64,000 nucleotides of DNA from Janthinobacterium sp. TB1-E2 (GTDB taxonomy: Bacteria > Pseudomonadota > Gammaproteobacteria > Burkholderiales > Burkholderiaceae_D). A program made the translations under genes and the position numbers. The number at the start of each line of letters is the position of its first letter. Position 1 is the first letter of the stretch. Location of the stretch: assembly GCF_036885605.1 (NCBI RefSeq), contig NZ_CP142523.1, positions 3,224,001-3,288,000 on the forward strand, given 5' to 3'. Of the stretch, positions 10,701 through 18,645 are shown piece after piece. The notes under the pieces are model-generated. The model was not told where the DNA came from and did no database searches. It saw only the letters and a program-made list of their open reading frames with translations.

Positions 10701-12024
10701 TGCAGCATTGCAATATGAATTCGGCGCTAAGAACCAGTTCAACGATATCCTTTCAAATGCCGCCTATCATGACGTGCCGGGACAACAGATAGTTACCGAG
10801 AAAGTCTTTCTACATTTAAAGCGGAAGGAGCCGGCTGACAAGCAAACGTTGGATTACTGTAGTCGTATTGTCGCGCGTCACGTGGATTTCCTGACTAGAA
10901 AGGATGTGATTGCGCTGGCTCAAAAACGCTTACTTGTGCACATGGCTTCGTGGGACGATGAGCGGATTTCTGTTTATCTTCGGATTTTGGCATCAGTCGA
11001 TGGCGATGGCTTAGCCAGACTCGTGTTCACGCAGCTCGTGCGCACATCAGCAGAGTCGGAGCCCGAGTTTGAATTAAGGGTACAACATTGGCTTGGTGCA
11101 CTGTTTGACCGCCACACTAGCGATGGAGTCGCTTTGCCTGCGCTTCACAGTATGGGATTAGAGCTACTTGCCAAGTTTCTGAAATTGGCTTATCGCTATG
11201 TTCGCCCTCAGGACGATAGAACATCGGAAAGCGGCTCTACTGTTTCTCGAAGGGATCGCGCAGAGGGCGCGCGCAACTCTCTTCTGAATGAGGTGATGGT
11301 TAGACGCGAAACTGCTGCTTACGACGTATTGATGCAGATGGCAGGTAATCCGGAGTACGCACCCCATTCCATGCGGTTTTCGGAGTTGGCACATCGGAAG
11401 GCGCATGTGGATTCAGACATCGACGCTTGGACTGCTGCAGAGATTAATGACTTTGGCCATTTGCATGTCGCCCCTACAAAGAATGGAGGGCAACTGCTTC
11501 GACTTGTCATAGCGGTATTGTCCAACATAACCGATTCATTCCACAATGCCGATGCCTCCAGCCGTTCTCTTTTTGCCTTGGCTGATGATGAGGAAAAGGT
11601 ACAGCAATGGTTGACCGAACGGTTGAATGATTTAAGCAAAGCGCGTTACCACGCTCATCGCGAACCGAAGGTCGCAGAGAGCAAGGAGCCAGATATCATA
11701 GTTTCATCAACATCTTGTTCAGCGCAGATCGCTATTGAAATCAAAAACGCGAACAAGAAGTGGACGGTCAAACAATACGAGACTGCTGTAAGGAAACAGC
11801 TGGCGAACTTCTATTTGCGCCCCCAAAATCGTCGTCATGGTCTGTTGGTTATTAGCTTGCATGCCCCCAGAAAGTGGCGTTTTGACGGAAAGAACATGAA
11901 TTTCGATCAACTGATGTTGCATCTCATGCGCTATGCCGCACAAGTTACTGCAAATCAGATGGGGGCGATAGAAGTCCAGGTCATCGGCATAAACGCCTGC
12001 CGGCCGGCGAGGAGTGCAAATTGA
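7708..12024 (+). CDS. STAND/NACHT-like NTPase with C-terminal PD-(D/E)xK nuclease-like domain, putative defence protein
   Basis: A 1438-residue single gene. Near the N-terminus lies a P-loop NTPase: degenerate Walker A AEALCGKT (51-58), Walker B WFFLDSVDEA (112-121) and a sensor-type IIVSCRVSDW (149-158). At 370-381 is FHHRTTQEFLAA, the hallmark after the NTPase core of bacterial NACHT-type STAND proteins. Residues ~400-1250 are mostly helical and repeat-like (HEAT/ARM type by eye), as expected for a sensor. The last ~120 residues contain EPDI (Asp1329) and IAIEIK (Glu1344-x-Lys1346), then a helix and RRHGLLVISLH, the pattern of a PD-(D/E)xK nuclease. STAND proteins with nuclease effectors are antiphage systems, usually with the effector at the N-terminus; here the order is reversed. 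Two sampled 60-base lines have 45% and 50% GC, below neighbouring genes, suggesting transfer. Ribosome site weak. Defence role is inference. Confidence 0.8.
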   Translation: MIDFVDLERHFAPIYKDKDAELNWSLHLGRKYGNWLNWEELLKRRRVVLLAEALCGKTKELEQRALMLRGQAHPAFYVRIEDLIDHGFIAALRREDAQLFDAWKQSETGDAWFFLDSVDEARINNKSFPSALRTLSNELGNDSLNRAFIIVSCRVSDWKGKSDREAIETELPFVNNLACHDRDEILLGPIFDKHTIKTHTTILDEVPRPSDLLVVQLVPLTDDQKLKMADAAKIDGRALLRAINQSGLDAMAERPGDFIDLIGYWAEHSRLDSLIEMTAAGVRRKLREENQHRAGLLSPERAMDGARRLAAALVFAKTFALKAPGQEPDLTLSKGAINPSDILHDWQPHEVNALLRTGVFAPSTYGRIKFHHRTTQEFLAACWLRTLLEHNCPISEIKRLLFADPYGAKTAVPSLLAVTAWLSQWVPEVCQELIEREPIALIVHGDPKSLSLQTRGALLNSYAHLDAAGRLDYEYIDNRAAWMFSNSALAKAINLAWQANSKAGFRLHLLHFIEEGRVEACVHLARQAACDESQDDMRIAATRAMVVCNDHSGLKKIARQLIAEPERLNARLAPRLAELLYPNYLNIADLLMLIERSEQARKFSSDGFASYLATFHKQTPSRLDKKRLVAGIADLVLGSDRLNASNETATRYTELCKGIADLANAEFSVSGRGEIEDGMLHLLMAVERVLDYYHEDAALPALKDRVRADKHLNRQLMWADAAAWRSRPTTDHPIVHFCQIGPFYGRTLWGTDASDLDWLLNDARRMCSEDDRRIAFSALWHALKDDEVSPLRLRLDLLAFEDLVLGRDLAEFVKPREPDAYVQQQLEAKLEHEKEAARAKQSWLDFREELSKNPSILDHADTLISWRGGQHRLYTLTTWLKMRAAKDGKDNVISYSLLNGVFSHEVIEHYAAGMRQVWRLRKPVRPNVSGINRTFTLLSRLALDALTLDSQSSGWATNLSEMEVRTAIRHATMAGTIRCSWVHKLVLARTEIALPEIVAALQYEFGAKNQFNDILSNAAYHDVPGQQIVTEKVFLHLKRKEPADKQTLDYCSRIVARHVDFLTRKDVIALAQKRLLVHMASWDDERISVYLRILASVDGDGLARLVFTQLVRTSAESEPEFELRVQHWLGALFDRHTSDGVALPALHSMGLELLAKFLKLAYRYVRPQDDRTSESGSTVSRRDRAEGARNSLLNEVMVRRETAAYDVLMQMAGNPEYAPHSMRFSELAHRKAHVDSDIDAWTAAEINDFGHLHVAPTKNGGQLLRLVIAVLSNITDSFHNADASSRSLFALADDEEKVQQWLTERLNDLSKARYHAHREPKVAESKEPDIIVSSTSCSAQIAIEIKNANKKWTVKQYETAVRKQLANFYLRPQNRRHGLLVISLHAPRKWRFDGKNMNFDQLMLHLMRYAAQVTANQMGAIEVQVIGINACRPARSAN

Positions 12025-12118
12025 TCAGCATTGGGGAACGTCGACCCCTTCACCCTTTTGATGCTTTCCACTCATGACTAGACGAGAAATTGGAGTATGG
12101 GTAAGTTGCTTCTGATTT

Positions 12119-12127
12119 TGATACACT
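12119..12127 (+). promoter_or_regulatory. Candidate extended -10 for the DUF455 gene
   Basis: TGATACACT resembles an extended -10 and lies about 38 bases upstream of the DUF455 start codon, after the AT-rich tail of the STAND island. No convincing -35 is seen, so this is tentative. Confidence 0.3.
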
Positions 12128-12164
12128 GCGGCCCTTCTTCAAGTGCGTACCAGAAAGCAGCTCC

Positions 12165-12986
12165 ATGCCGATATTTCCATTGACCTCCACCATAGCCGCA
12201 ATGCCGCAAGAATTGCGCACGACTGCGCTCGCCTGCCTGCTCGAACCGGACCCGGCAACGAAGGTGGCGATGGTGGCGGCCATGGCCGAAGCCCAGCTTT
12301 CTATCGATGCGCAAGCGCCTTTGGCGCCGACCGGCCCCGTGCCGGGCCGTCCCGAACGGCCGGAACTGGTGCCGCCGCGTCTGGTGGGGCGGCGGTCGAT
12401 GATCACGCCGGAAGGGCGCGCCATGCTCGTGCATGCGCTCGCGCACATTGAGTTCAATGCCATGAATCTGGCGCTCGACGCGCTGTGGCGCTTCCCGGAT
12501 TTGCCCTTTGACTACTACACGGACTGGCTGCGCGTGGCAAAGGAGGAAGCCACGCACTTTGCCATGCTGCAGGCGCACCTGCAGGTGCTGGGGCACACAT
12601 ATGGCGACTTCCCAGGCCACGACAGCCTGTGGGAAATGGTCGACAAGACGCGCGGCGACGTGCTGGCGCGCATGGCGCTCGTGCCGCGCACCCTGGAAGC
12701 GCGGGGGCTCGATGCGATTCCGCCGCTGCGCGCCAAGCTGGCGCAGGCGGGCGACATGGCCGCTGCCGCCATCCTCGACATCATCCTGCGCGATGAAGTG
12801 GGGCACGTGGAAATCGGCAACCGCTGGTATGGCTACCTGTGCGATCAAAGGGGCCTGGAATTGCGCGCCACCTATGCCGAGCTGGCGCTGCGCTACGAAG
12901 CGCCCACCCTGCGCGGTCCGTTCAACCTGGAAGCGCGGCGCCGTGCGGGGTTTTCGGAGCTGGAATTGTCCGATCTGCCCGCCTGA
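12165..12986 (+). CDS. DUF455 family ferritin-like protein
   Basis: A 273-residue soluble protein of the DUF455 family, which has a ferritin-like four-helix fold. Candidate di-metal ligands are visible as ALAHIEFNAMNLALDA, RVAKEEATHFAMLQ and ILRDEVGHVEIGNRW, the repeating E...ExxH pattern of ferritin-like carboxylate-bridged sites. Some DUF455 members are related to MiaE-type hydroxylases, but I cannot assign a substrate. The ATG at 12165 is taken because the family begins with a short leader; an ATG twelve codons later is possible. It is the first normal-GC gene after the STAND island and is not obviously co-transcribed with it. Confidence 0.8.
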   Translation: MPIFPLTSTIAAMPQELRTTALACLLEPDPATKVAMVAAMAEAQLSIDAQAPLAPTGPVPGRPERPELVPPRLVGRRSMITPEGRAMLVHALAHIEFNAMNLALDALWRFPDLPFDYYTDWLRVAKEEATHFAMLQAHLQVLGHTYGDFPGHDSLWEMVDKTRGDVLARMALVPRTLEARGLDAIPPLRAKLAQAGDMAAAAILDIILRDEVGHVEIGNRWYGYLCDQRGLELRATYAELALRYEAPTLRGPFNLEARRRAGFSELELSDLPA

Positions 12987-12992
12987 CCATGC

Positions 12993-15900
12993 TTACGGAT
13001 GGGCCGTGATGCTGATGTGCCAGTGGCTCAGGTGTCCCGTCTCGATGTGCACTTTTGCCGGCTTGGTCCAGGCGCCAGCGCCGGGGATATGGTCGGTAGT
13101 GGCGGCGGAAAAACGCCCGTCGACGAGGGCCAGCTTGATGAAGCGGGGGCCGATGTAGATCACGCGCGTGCTGGCCTGCGCCGCTTCCAGGGCCAGCATG
13201 GCGCGGTTCGCCGCAATCCACGCCACCAGGGCTGCCAGTTTCGGCTTTTGCGCGAGGTTGGCCACCACTTCCGCTTTGGCGGCATTGATCAGATTTTGAA
13301 TGGCGGCGCCATCGTTCTGGCCGCCCAGCGCGTCCGTGTAGCCGCCCGCGCCGTCCGCGTAGCGCAAGTCGATCTGCTGGCCGTCGCTGTGGCCGCTGTG
13401 GCCGAGGATGGAGCGGCCCGTCGCCGTCTGCGTCACGTGCTGGCCGCTGATGTCGTCGAAACGGTAAGCCTTGCCTGCCAGCCAGGCGATGGCCAGGCGC
13501 GTGGCCCACGAATCGCCGCCAGGGTCGCGCGTGCCATAGCGCCGCGCCGCCAGCGCCGCCTCGTTGTCGGCCAGGTACAGGGGGATGTAGGCCGTGTCGC
13601 CCTTGAACTCCACTTGGCCCCCTTCGGCGGGGTCCGAGCTGGCATCGACATTATCGATGCGGCCCTTCAGACGCACCGTGACGACGGCCTTCTTGTCGAG
13701 CTTGGCGCCGGCAAAGGCGGGCAGCACCAGGCTGGGAAATTTTACGGTGCCGGCGGTCTTGGTATTGGTCTGGGACAATAGATTCTCCGCGCTGAAGGCG
13801 GGATTGCCCCCGCCCGACGAAATGCCGATGTTGACTTCCGTAATCGTCGCCGCCGCCGGCGTGTAGTGCAATTCCAGCGGCAAGGTGTGCGTGGCCGTGG
13901 CCGTTCCTTGCGAGACGGAAACATACGGCCCCGCCAGATTACCCGTCAGTTTGATCGGCTGCAGCACGGGGTGGGCGGCCTGGTTCGGCGAGCTGAACTT
14001 CGCCAGCGTCACCTTTAAACCCTTGCACGCGAGGCTCAGTTCCACCGTCGTCACGGTGGCCAGGGCGCTGTCGCCGATATTTGTGGCGCTGACGTTGCCG
14101 CCCAGGTTCAGCGCGCCATTGCTGGTTTGCTTGCTGACGTCGACGCACTCCGTCCTGACGATGGTGCCTTGCGTGAAGTGCGACTGGTTGACTGCGCCCG
14201 TGGCGGCCAGGTTGACGCCGGGCAGCCCTGTCACGGCGTATGACCAGGTATCGTTGTACTGGCTTTGCGCCGTCGTGTAGGTGGGATACTCGGCCGTGCT
14301 GACGGTGATTTTCACGCCCACGTTTTTCGTGCCCTGGGGCACAGTGAAGGCGATGGGCGAGGTGATGGTCTGGTTTTGTGCGGCTGCAATGGCCGTGAAG
14401 GTCTTGCTGCCCTCGTCAGCCTGCGGCGTGGCGTCGCCCGCGGCGCGGGGGCTGGCGGGCAGGTCGCGCGCGGGCGGTCCGGCGCCATCCTGCGTGACGC
14501 GGCCGGCCGCATAGGTCTGCACCCCGCCGCGCAAGGCCAGGCTCGCCGCATACGGATAGACGATGTCGACATTGACGTTGCTGCTGTTCTCAAAAACGAC
14601 GGCGCTGACGCTGACCACGTTCGGGTGGACGAGATCGTTCAAGGTCAGCTGGTAGGTATCGGGCAGCACGCCATCGAAATGGAAGGCGCCCGTGGCGTCG
14701 ACCACGGCCACCTGGCGCTGGTGGTTGTTGTAGCCGGCCAATAGCATCTTCTTGCCGGCCAGTCCCGTGGCATTGCCGCCCGCCGGGGTGCGCAGCTGTC
14801 CTTGCAGCACGATGCCGGATTTGATGACGATCAAGGCATAGCTGGCCGTGAACTCGCCATCCTGCGAGACGAAATTGAGGTTCAGGTCGTAGCTGCCGTT
14901 GGGCAAGGATGCTAGCAGTTGTTGCATGGCCGTGGCGCCGATGCTGAAGGTGCCGCTGGCCGCATCGAACGTCCAGTAGGTCTTGAGGCTGATGGCCACG
15001 TCATTCGGGCCGGACAGCAGGCCGTCGCTGTCATCCTGCAGGGCCATGGGGGCCGCATCCACGAGGCGGAACGCGAGGCCGCCCGGCTGCAGGCGGTTGT
15101 TCGGCCCCAGTCCCGTGATGGCCAGCACGGGCGCCGTGGTCGGCACGCTGCCGTCATCGTTCGGCTCCACATAGGTTTCCACAGCCGTGGGCAGTTGCGT
15201 CTGGATCAGCAGGTCCAGGGTCGTGACCTTGCCGCCCTTGCTGAGGGAAAATTGCGCGTGCTGGTCCACGCCCGTGTCGCCGGGCGTGGAAAAGCGCAGG
15301 CTGCCGTCCTGCAGCAGCACGTCCGTCACGGCCCCGCTGGCCTTGACGCTGTCGGCGCCATCGGGAAAGCCCAGCTCGGCCAGCGGCAGCACGATCACTT
15401 GCGCGGGCCGTACGGGGTCGAGGACGATGCCGTCGCCGGTACTGAAGGTCCATGTCAGGCCGGAGCTCTGGAAGGCGATGCTGCGCTCGATGCGCACGGT
15501 GATGGTGTCGGCGGGCGTGACGGTGGCGCCCGCGCCGATGCTGCCGGCCAGCACGTTGCCATCGATGATGGTGCTGCCTGCGGGCGCGCTGGCCAGCACG
15601 GCTTGCACGTTGACGGCCGCTTCGCTGCCATTGTTGCGGATGTGTACGCGGTAGGTGTAGTCCCAGGCCGTGCGGTTGACGCGCTGCTCGGCCACTTTTT
15701 CCAGCAAGGTGACTTCCAGGTCCCCGGCGGCCTGGGCGGTGGTCGCACCGGCCAGCATGACCTTCGGCGCGGGCGCCTGCGTGGGATCGTTCGGGCCGCC
15801 GCAGGCACACAGGCTCAGTGCCAGCCCCGTGGCCAGCGCGGCGCCCGCCAGCTGCCGGCGCCGCAGGCAGGCCATGGCCAGTACGCCCGCCAGCAGCAGC

Positions 15901-16364
15901 CATGGCGTGGAGGGCAGGGCGACGGCGGCAGGCAGCGTGATGCCCGCCTCGAGCTCGATGAAGGAGACGGGGTCGAGGATGGAAAACGGCTGGGCGCCGG
16001 GGCTGCCCGCGCCCAGATAATCGAAGGTGACGGAAAAGCCCGTGGCCGTGGCGCCGGGCGCGATGCCGCCGGCCAGCGCCAGCGCGTCGAGGTAGCCGCT
16101 GGCGGGAATGGCGGGATCGGGCTGCACTACCAGCACGTCCCAGCCTGGTAGCGTGGAGGCGCTGTGCAGGTTGGCGTACTGGCCCACGCTGAAGAACAAG
16201 GTGAATTCCTCGATGGGCACGGCCAGGGTGGTATTGCTGACCGTATAGTCGTAGCGCCACTGCGTGCCGCCCAGCGATGTTGCCGTGTAGCCGATGCTGG
16301 CGGCGTGCGCGGCGGACATTGCGCATAACAGCAGCGCCAGCAGCGCCTGTTTGATAAAGCTCAT
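12993..16364 (-). CDS. Large exported protein with C-terminal MepA-like (LAS) zinc peptidase domain
   Basis: A 1123-residue protein. The ATG at 16364 follows a purine-rich GGGGGGAA site and opens a clear signal peptide ending AMSAAHA; a longer start at 16499 would bury it. Residues ~23-145 form one beta-rich domain, then 149-170 resemble a PEP-CTERM sorting tail (ALPSTPWLLLAG, then CLRRR), followed by a second hydrophobic stretch with a lipobox-like LCAC (Cys188). Residues ~230-930 look like Ig/CARDB-like and carboxypeptidase-regulatory-like beta domains. The last ~190 residues carry GHSGHSDGQQIDLRY (His992, Asp999) and GHLSHWHISI (His1114-Trp-His1116), matching the zinc ligands of LAS peptidases such as MepA, which cleave peptidoglycan cross-links. 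Peptidoglycan or cell-surface hydrolysis is inferred. It is convergent with the DUF455 gene. Confidence 0.65.
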   Translation of the reverse strand: MSFIKQALLALLLCAMSAAHAASIGYTATSLGGTQWRYDYTVSNTTLAVPIEEFTLFFSVGQYANLHSASTLPGWDVLVVQPDPAIPASGYLDALALAGGIAPGATATGFSVTFDYLGAGSPGAQPFSILDPVSFIELEAGITLPAAVALPSTPWLLLAGVLAMACLRRRQLAGAALATGLALSLCACGGPNDPTQAPAPKVMLAGATTAQAAGDLEVTLLEKVAEQRVNRTAWDYTYRVHIRNNGSEAAVNVQAVLASAPAGSTIIDGNVLAGSIGAGATVTPADTITVRIERSIAFQSSGLTWTFSTGDGIVLDPVRPAQVIVLPLAELGFPDGADSVKASGAVTDVLLQDGSLRFSTPGDTGVDQHAQFSLSKGGKVTTLDLLIQTQLPTAVETYVEPNDDGSVPTTAPVLAITGLGPNNRLQPGGLAFRLVDAAPMALQDDSDGLLSGPNDVAISLKTYWTFDAASGTFSIGATAMQQLLASLPNGSYDLNLNFVSQDGEFTASYALIVIKSGIVLQGQLRTPAGGNATGLAGKKMLLAGYNNHQRQVAVVDATGAFHFDGVLPDTYQLTLNDLVHPNVVSVSAVVFENSSNVNVDIVYPYAASLALRGGVQTYAAGRVTQDGAGPPARDLPASPRAAGDATPQADEGSKTFTAIAAAQNQTITSPIAFTVPQGTKNVGVKITVSTAEYPTYTTAQSQYNDTWSYAVTGLPGVNLAATGAVNQSHFTQGTIVRTECVDVSKQTSNGALNLGGNVSATNIGDSALATVTTVELSLACKGLKVTLAKFSSPNQAAHPVLQPIKLTGNLAGPYVSVSQGTATATHTLPLELHYTPAAATITEVNIGISSGGGNPAFSAENLLSQTNTKTAGTVKFPSLVLPAFAGAKLDKKAVVTVRLKGRIDNVDASSDPAEGGQVEFKGDTAYIPLYLADNEAALAARRYGTRDPGGDSWATRLAIAWLAGKAYRFDDISGQHVTQTATGRSILGHSGHSDGQQIDLRYADGAGGYTDALGGQNDGAAIQNLINAAKAEVVANLAQKPKLAALVAWIAANRAMLALEAAQASTRVIYIGPRFIKLALVDGRFSAATTDHIPGAGAWTKPAKVHIETGHLSHWHISITAHP

Positions 16365-16629
16365 GATCGTTCCCCCCGTAGACTGGCGCCAAGCGTGCCC
16401 AGGCAGGAGGTCAAGCAGGAAGCGTTCCTGCATCGATTGTGCTTTAAAAACAAGGGCTTGGCGGCAATGGGACGGAGCAGGTGTCAAATTTTCCGACACG
16501 GGACGTCATGGCTGAGCCTGTCAGCGCTGTCCTACCCGTCTTGTCGAAACTGTCTGATTGTATGCCTTGCGGAAACACGCGATGATCGTGTCCATGCTGC
16601 AACAGCCAACCAGTCCGACGGAGTACGCG

Positions 16630-16854
16630 ATGCAAAAGCCAGACCAGTCCATCCACGTGAACAAGCCCTTCCTGCTGATCTGCCTGTTTACGTTCTCGAC
16701 CCTGGCGGCCACCTTGATGACTACGGGCGAGGCCCAGCCGGACGATGCCGCGCCGGCACCCGTGGCGCGCGATGCCGGTCACGGCGCCTTGCCGGTCTGC
16801 AGCAGCGATGCGCTCACGCTGTCGGCACATTGCCAGCCGGAACGCCGGGCTTGA
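16630..16854 (+). CDS. Small putative secreted or membrane protein, 74 residues
   Basis: The ATG at 16630 is preceded by GGAG eight bases upstream. The product starts with MQKPDQSIHVNKPFLLICLF and has one hydrophobic segment at about residues 13-33, then a short Ala/Pro/Asp-rich tail with two cysteines. It may be a membrane-anchored peptide. It is divergent from the large exported protein and its last 41 bases overlap the 3' end of the convergent topoisomerase gene. I do not recognise a family, and it could be spurious. Confidence 0.4.
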   Translation: MQKPDQSIHVNKPFLLICLFTFSTLAATLMTTGEAQPDDAAPAPVARDAGHGALPVCSSDALTLSAHCQPERRA

Positions 16855-17911
16855 CCGTAGCGGCACCCTGCAGCCGCTGCTGCAGCAAGGCCAGCACGGC
16901 CGCTTCCTCCGGCGCCAGCGCCTGCAAATCGTCCTGCATCTGCTGCCGCGCCCGCGCCCGCATGCCTTCCAATAAACTGCCATCGAGATACGATTCCAGC
17001 ACGGCCGGGTGCACATAGCACTTGCGGCAGATCGTCGGCGTGTTGCCCAGCTTCTTGGCCACGGACTCGATCGCCTGCACGATGTTTTTCTTCGCTTGCG
17101 CATCGGAATCGACCAGTTCGAACGCCTGCAGGGCCAGCGCGGCCAGCAGGGTGCCGGACCAGGTGCGGAAATCCTTGGCCGTGTAGTCTTCGCCCGTCAC
17201 CTCGCGCAGATAATCGTTGACGTCGCCCGAACCGATGCCGTGGCGCGCACCATCCTCATCGACATATTGAAACAGTTCCTGCCCCGGCAGTTCGCGCATG
17301 CGCTGCAGCACCCTGGCCAGGCGCCGGTCGCTCAGGCGGATATCGTGGCGCACGCCGCTCTTGCCCTTGAAGTGGAAGGCCACGGCGCTGCCGTCGACCT
17401 GCACGTGGCGCGTGCGCAGGGTGGTCAGGCCGAACGATTTGTTCGTGCGCGCATATTCCTCGTTGCCGATGCGCATCATCGTCAATTCCAGCAGATGCAC
17501 GATGGTGGCCAGCACTTTTTCACGGGGCAAGCCCGGCAGCTGCATGCCGCGTGCGACGGCGGCGCGGATGGCGGGCAGGGCGCGGCCAAAGCTGAGCATG
17601 CGCTCGTATTTCACTTCATCGCGCACCTGGCGCCAGCGCGCATGGTAGCGGTATTGCTTGCGGCCCCGCGCATCGCGCCCCGTCGCCTGCAAATGGCCAT
17701 TCGCGTGCGGGCAGATCCACACGTCCGTCCAGGCCGGCGGAATGGCCAGCGCCTTGATACGCGCCAGGGTGGCGGCATCGCGCAGGACTTTGCCATCCGT
17801 GTCGCGGTAACGGAACTTGCCGGGCTTGCCCGATCGGGCGATGCCGCTCTGATGGTCGCCCGTGTAGCGCAGGCCGGCGGCGCGGGCCGTGGTGGTGGCG
17901 GATATTTCCAT
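16814..17911 (-). CDS. DNA topoisomerase IB (poxvirus-type)
   Basis: A 365-residue type IB topoisomerase, which relaxes supercoils through a 3'-phosphotyrosyl intermediate. The N-terminal domain is recognisable (GKFRYRDTDGKVL, IPPAWTDVWICPHANGHLQA), followed by the catalytic core with RIGNEEYARTNKSFGLTTLR, FKGKSGVRHDI and DFRTWSGT, which contain the conserved Arg, Lys, Arg and His-region residues. The nucleophile is the tyrosine of RKCYVHP (about Tyr299). Length is typical of bacterial members found in Proteobacteria. It is a stand-alone gene, divergent from the YkvA-like gene. The C-terminal tail after the tyrosine is variable in the family. Confidence 0.93.
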   Translation of the reverse strand: MEISATTTARAAGLRYTGDHQSGIARSGKPGKFRYRDTDGKVLRDAATLARIKALAIPPAWTDVWICPHANGHLQATGRDARGRKQYRYHARWRQVRDEVKYERMLSFGRALPAIRAAVARGMQLPGLPREKVLATIVHLLELTMMRIGNEEYARTNKSFGLTTLRTRHVQVDGSAVAFHFKGKSGVRHDIRLSDRRLARVLQRMRELPGQELFQYVDEDGARHGIGSGDVNDYLREVTGEDYTAKDFRTWSGTLLAALALQAFELVDSDAQAKKNIVQAIESVAKKLGNTPTICRKCYVHPAVLESYLDGSLLEGMRARARQQMQDDLQALAPEEAAVLALLQQRLQGAATVKPGVPAGNVPTA

Positions 17912-18003
17912 GGATATAGCGTACCTTGTACGCCGCGCACCTGCCGCGCCGTTATGCTAAGGTGCGCATTCGTAACGCCGTGCGCGGCAGACAGGAGCAG
18001 CAG

Positions 18004-18387
18004 ATGTTTGGCAGAAAAAAGAATCTGGAAGAAGACCACGCCCCCCAGGCCGACAAGCAGTATGAAAAGAAATACACGGATGACAGCTTCTGGGACAAGG
18101 TTGTCAAGTTCGCCAAGACGGCGGGACGCGAAGTCATCGAAAAAGCCCTGTGGCTGTATTACGCGGCGCAGCAGCCGAATACGCCGCTGTGGGCCAAGAC
18201 GGCCATCTATGGCGCACTCGGCTATTTCATTTCGCCCATCGATGCGATTCCCGATATCACGCCCGTGGTCGGCTATGCGGATGACCTGGCCGTGCTAGCG
18301 GCGGCTGTTGCCACGGTGGCCACCTACATCACGGCCGAGGTCAAGGAACGGGCCGCCGAGAAACTGCGCGGCTGGTTCGGCGCCTAG
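18004..18387 (+). CDS. YkvA family protein (DUF1232)
   Basis: A 127-residue protein with a charged N-terminus (FGRKKNLEED) and the DUF1232 core: KTAIYGALGYFISPIDAIPD, then PVVGYADDLAVLAAAV, giving one or two hydrophobic segments. The ATG at 18004 is chosen for its AGGAG site seven bases upstream; an earlier in-frame start gives an unlikely leader. The family is of unknown function, probably membrane-associated. Its stop TAG at 18385-18387 interlocks with the stop of the convergent small gene through the palindrome CTAG. Confidence 0.85.
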   Translation: MFGRKKNLEEDHAPQADKQYEKKYTDDSFWDKVVKFAKTAGREVIEKALWLYYAAQQPNTPLWAKTAIYGALGYFISPIDAIPDITPVVGYADDLAVLAAAVATVATYITAEVKERAAEKLRGWFGA

Positions 18388-18554
18388 CCTGCCGGGGCGG
18401 GCTGGCCCGGTTGGCCCTTGATGGCGTTGCGGTACTTCGCCCTGGCCTCGGCCTTCTTGACCGCCTCGTTGGCGATGTTCTGTGCTTTGATGCGGGCTTT
18501 TTCACTCTTGCTGCGCTGCTGCGCCACGTCCTTGTTGCCGATGCGGTTAGTCAT
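18384..18554 (-). CDS. Small basic protein, 56 residues
   Basis: The ATG at 18554 has a strong GAGGAG site at the right spacing, which supports a real gene despite its size. The product (MTNRIGNKDVAQQRSKSEKA, continuing with Ala/Lys/Arg-rich helix to GQPGQPAPAG) is highly charged and probably one long helix with a flexible tail. It has no signal peptide. A nucleic-acid-binding or stress role would be a guess; I do not recognise a characterised family. It lies between the convergent YkvA-like gene and the serine hydrolase gene upstream on its own strand. Confidence 0.6.
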   Translation of the reverse strand: MTNRIGNKDVAQQRSKSEKARIKAQNIANEAVKKAEARAKYRNAIKGQPGQPAPAG

Positions 18555-18645
18555 GCCGGTCTCCTCGTTGAGTGTCAAATCTGACCAGCACAGCATACTT
18601 TCTTGCCTGTGCGCCACCGTGCGCCCGCTCACACAAGCGGCATGC

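Noticed and set aside
14919..16151. A 410-codon plus-strand open frame opposite the large exported protein
   Set aside because: Gly/Ala/Arg-rich antisense shadow without ribosome site or motifs.
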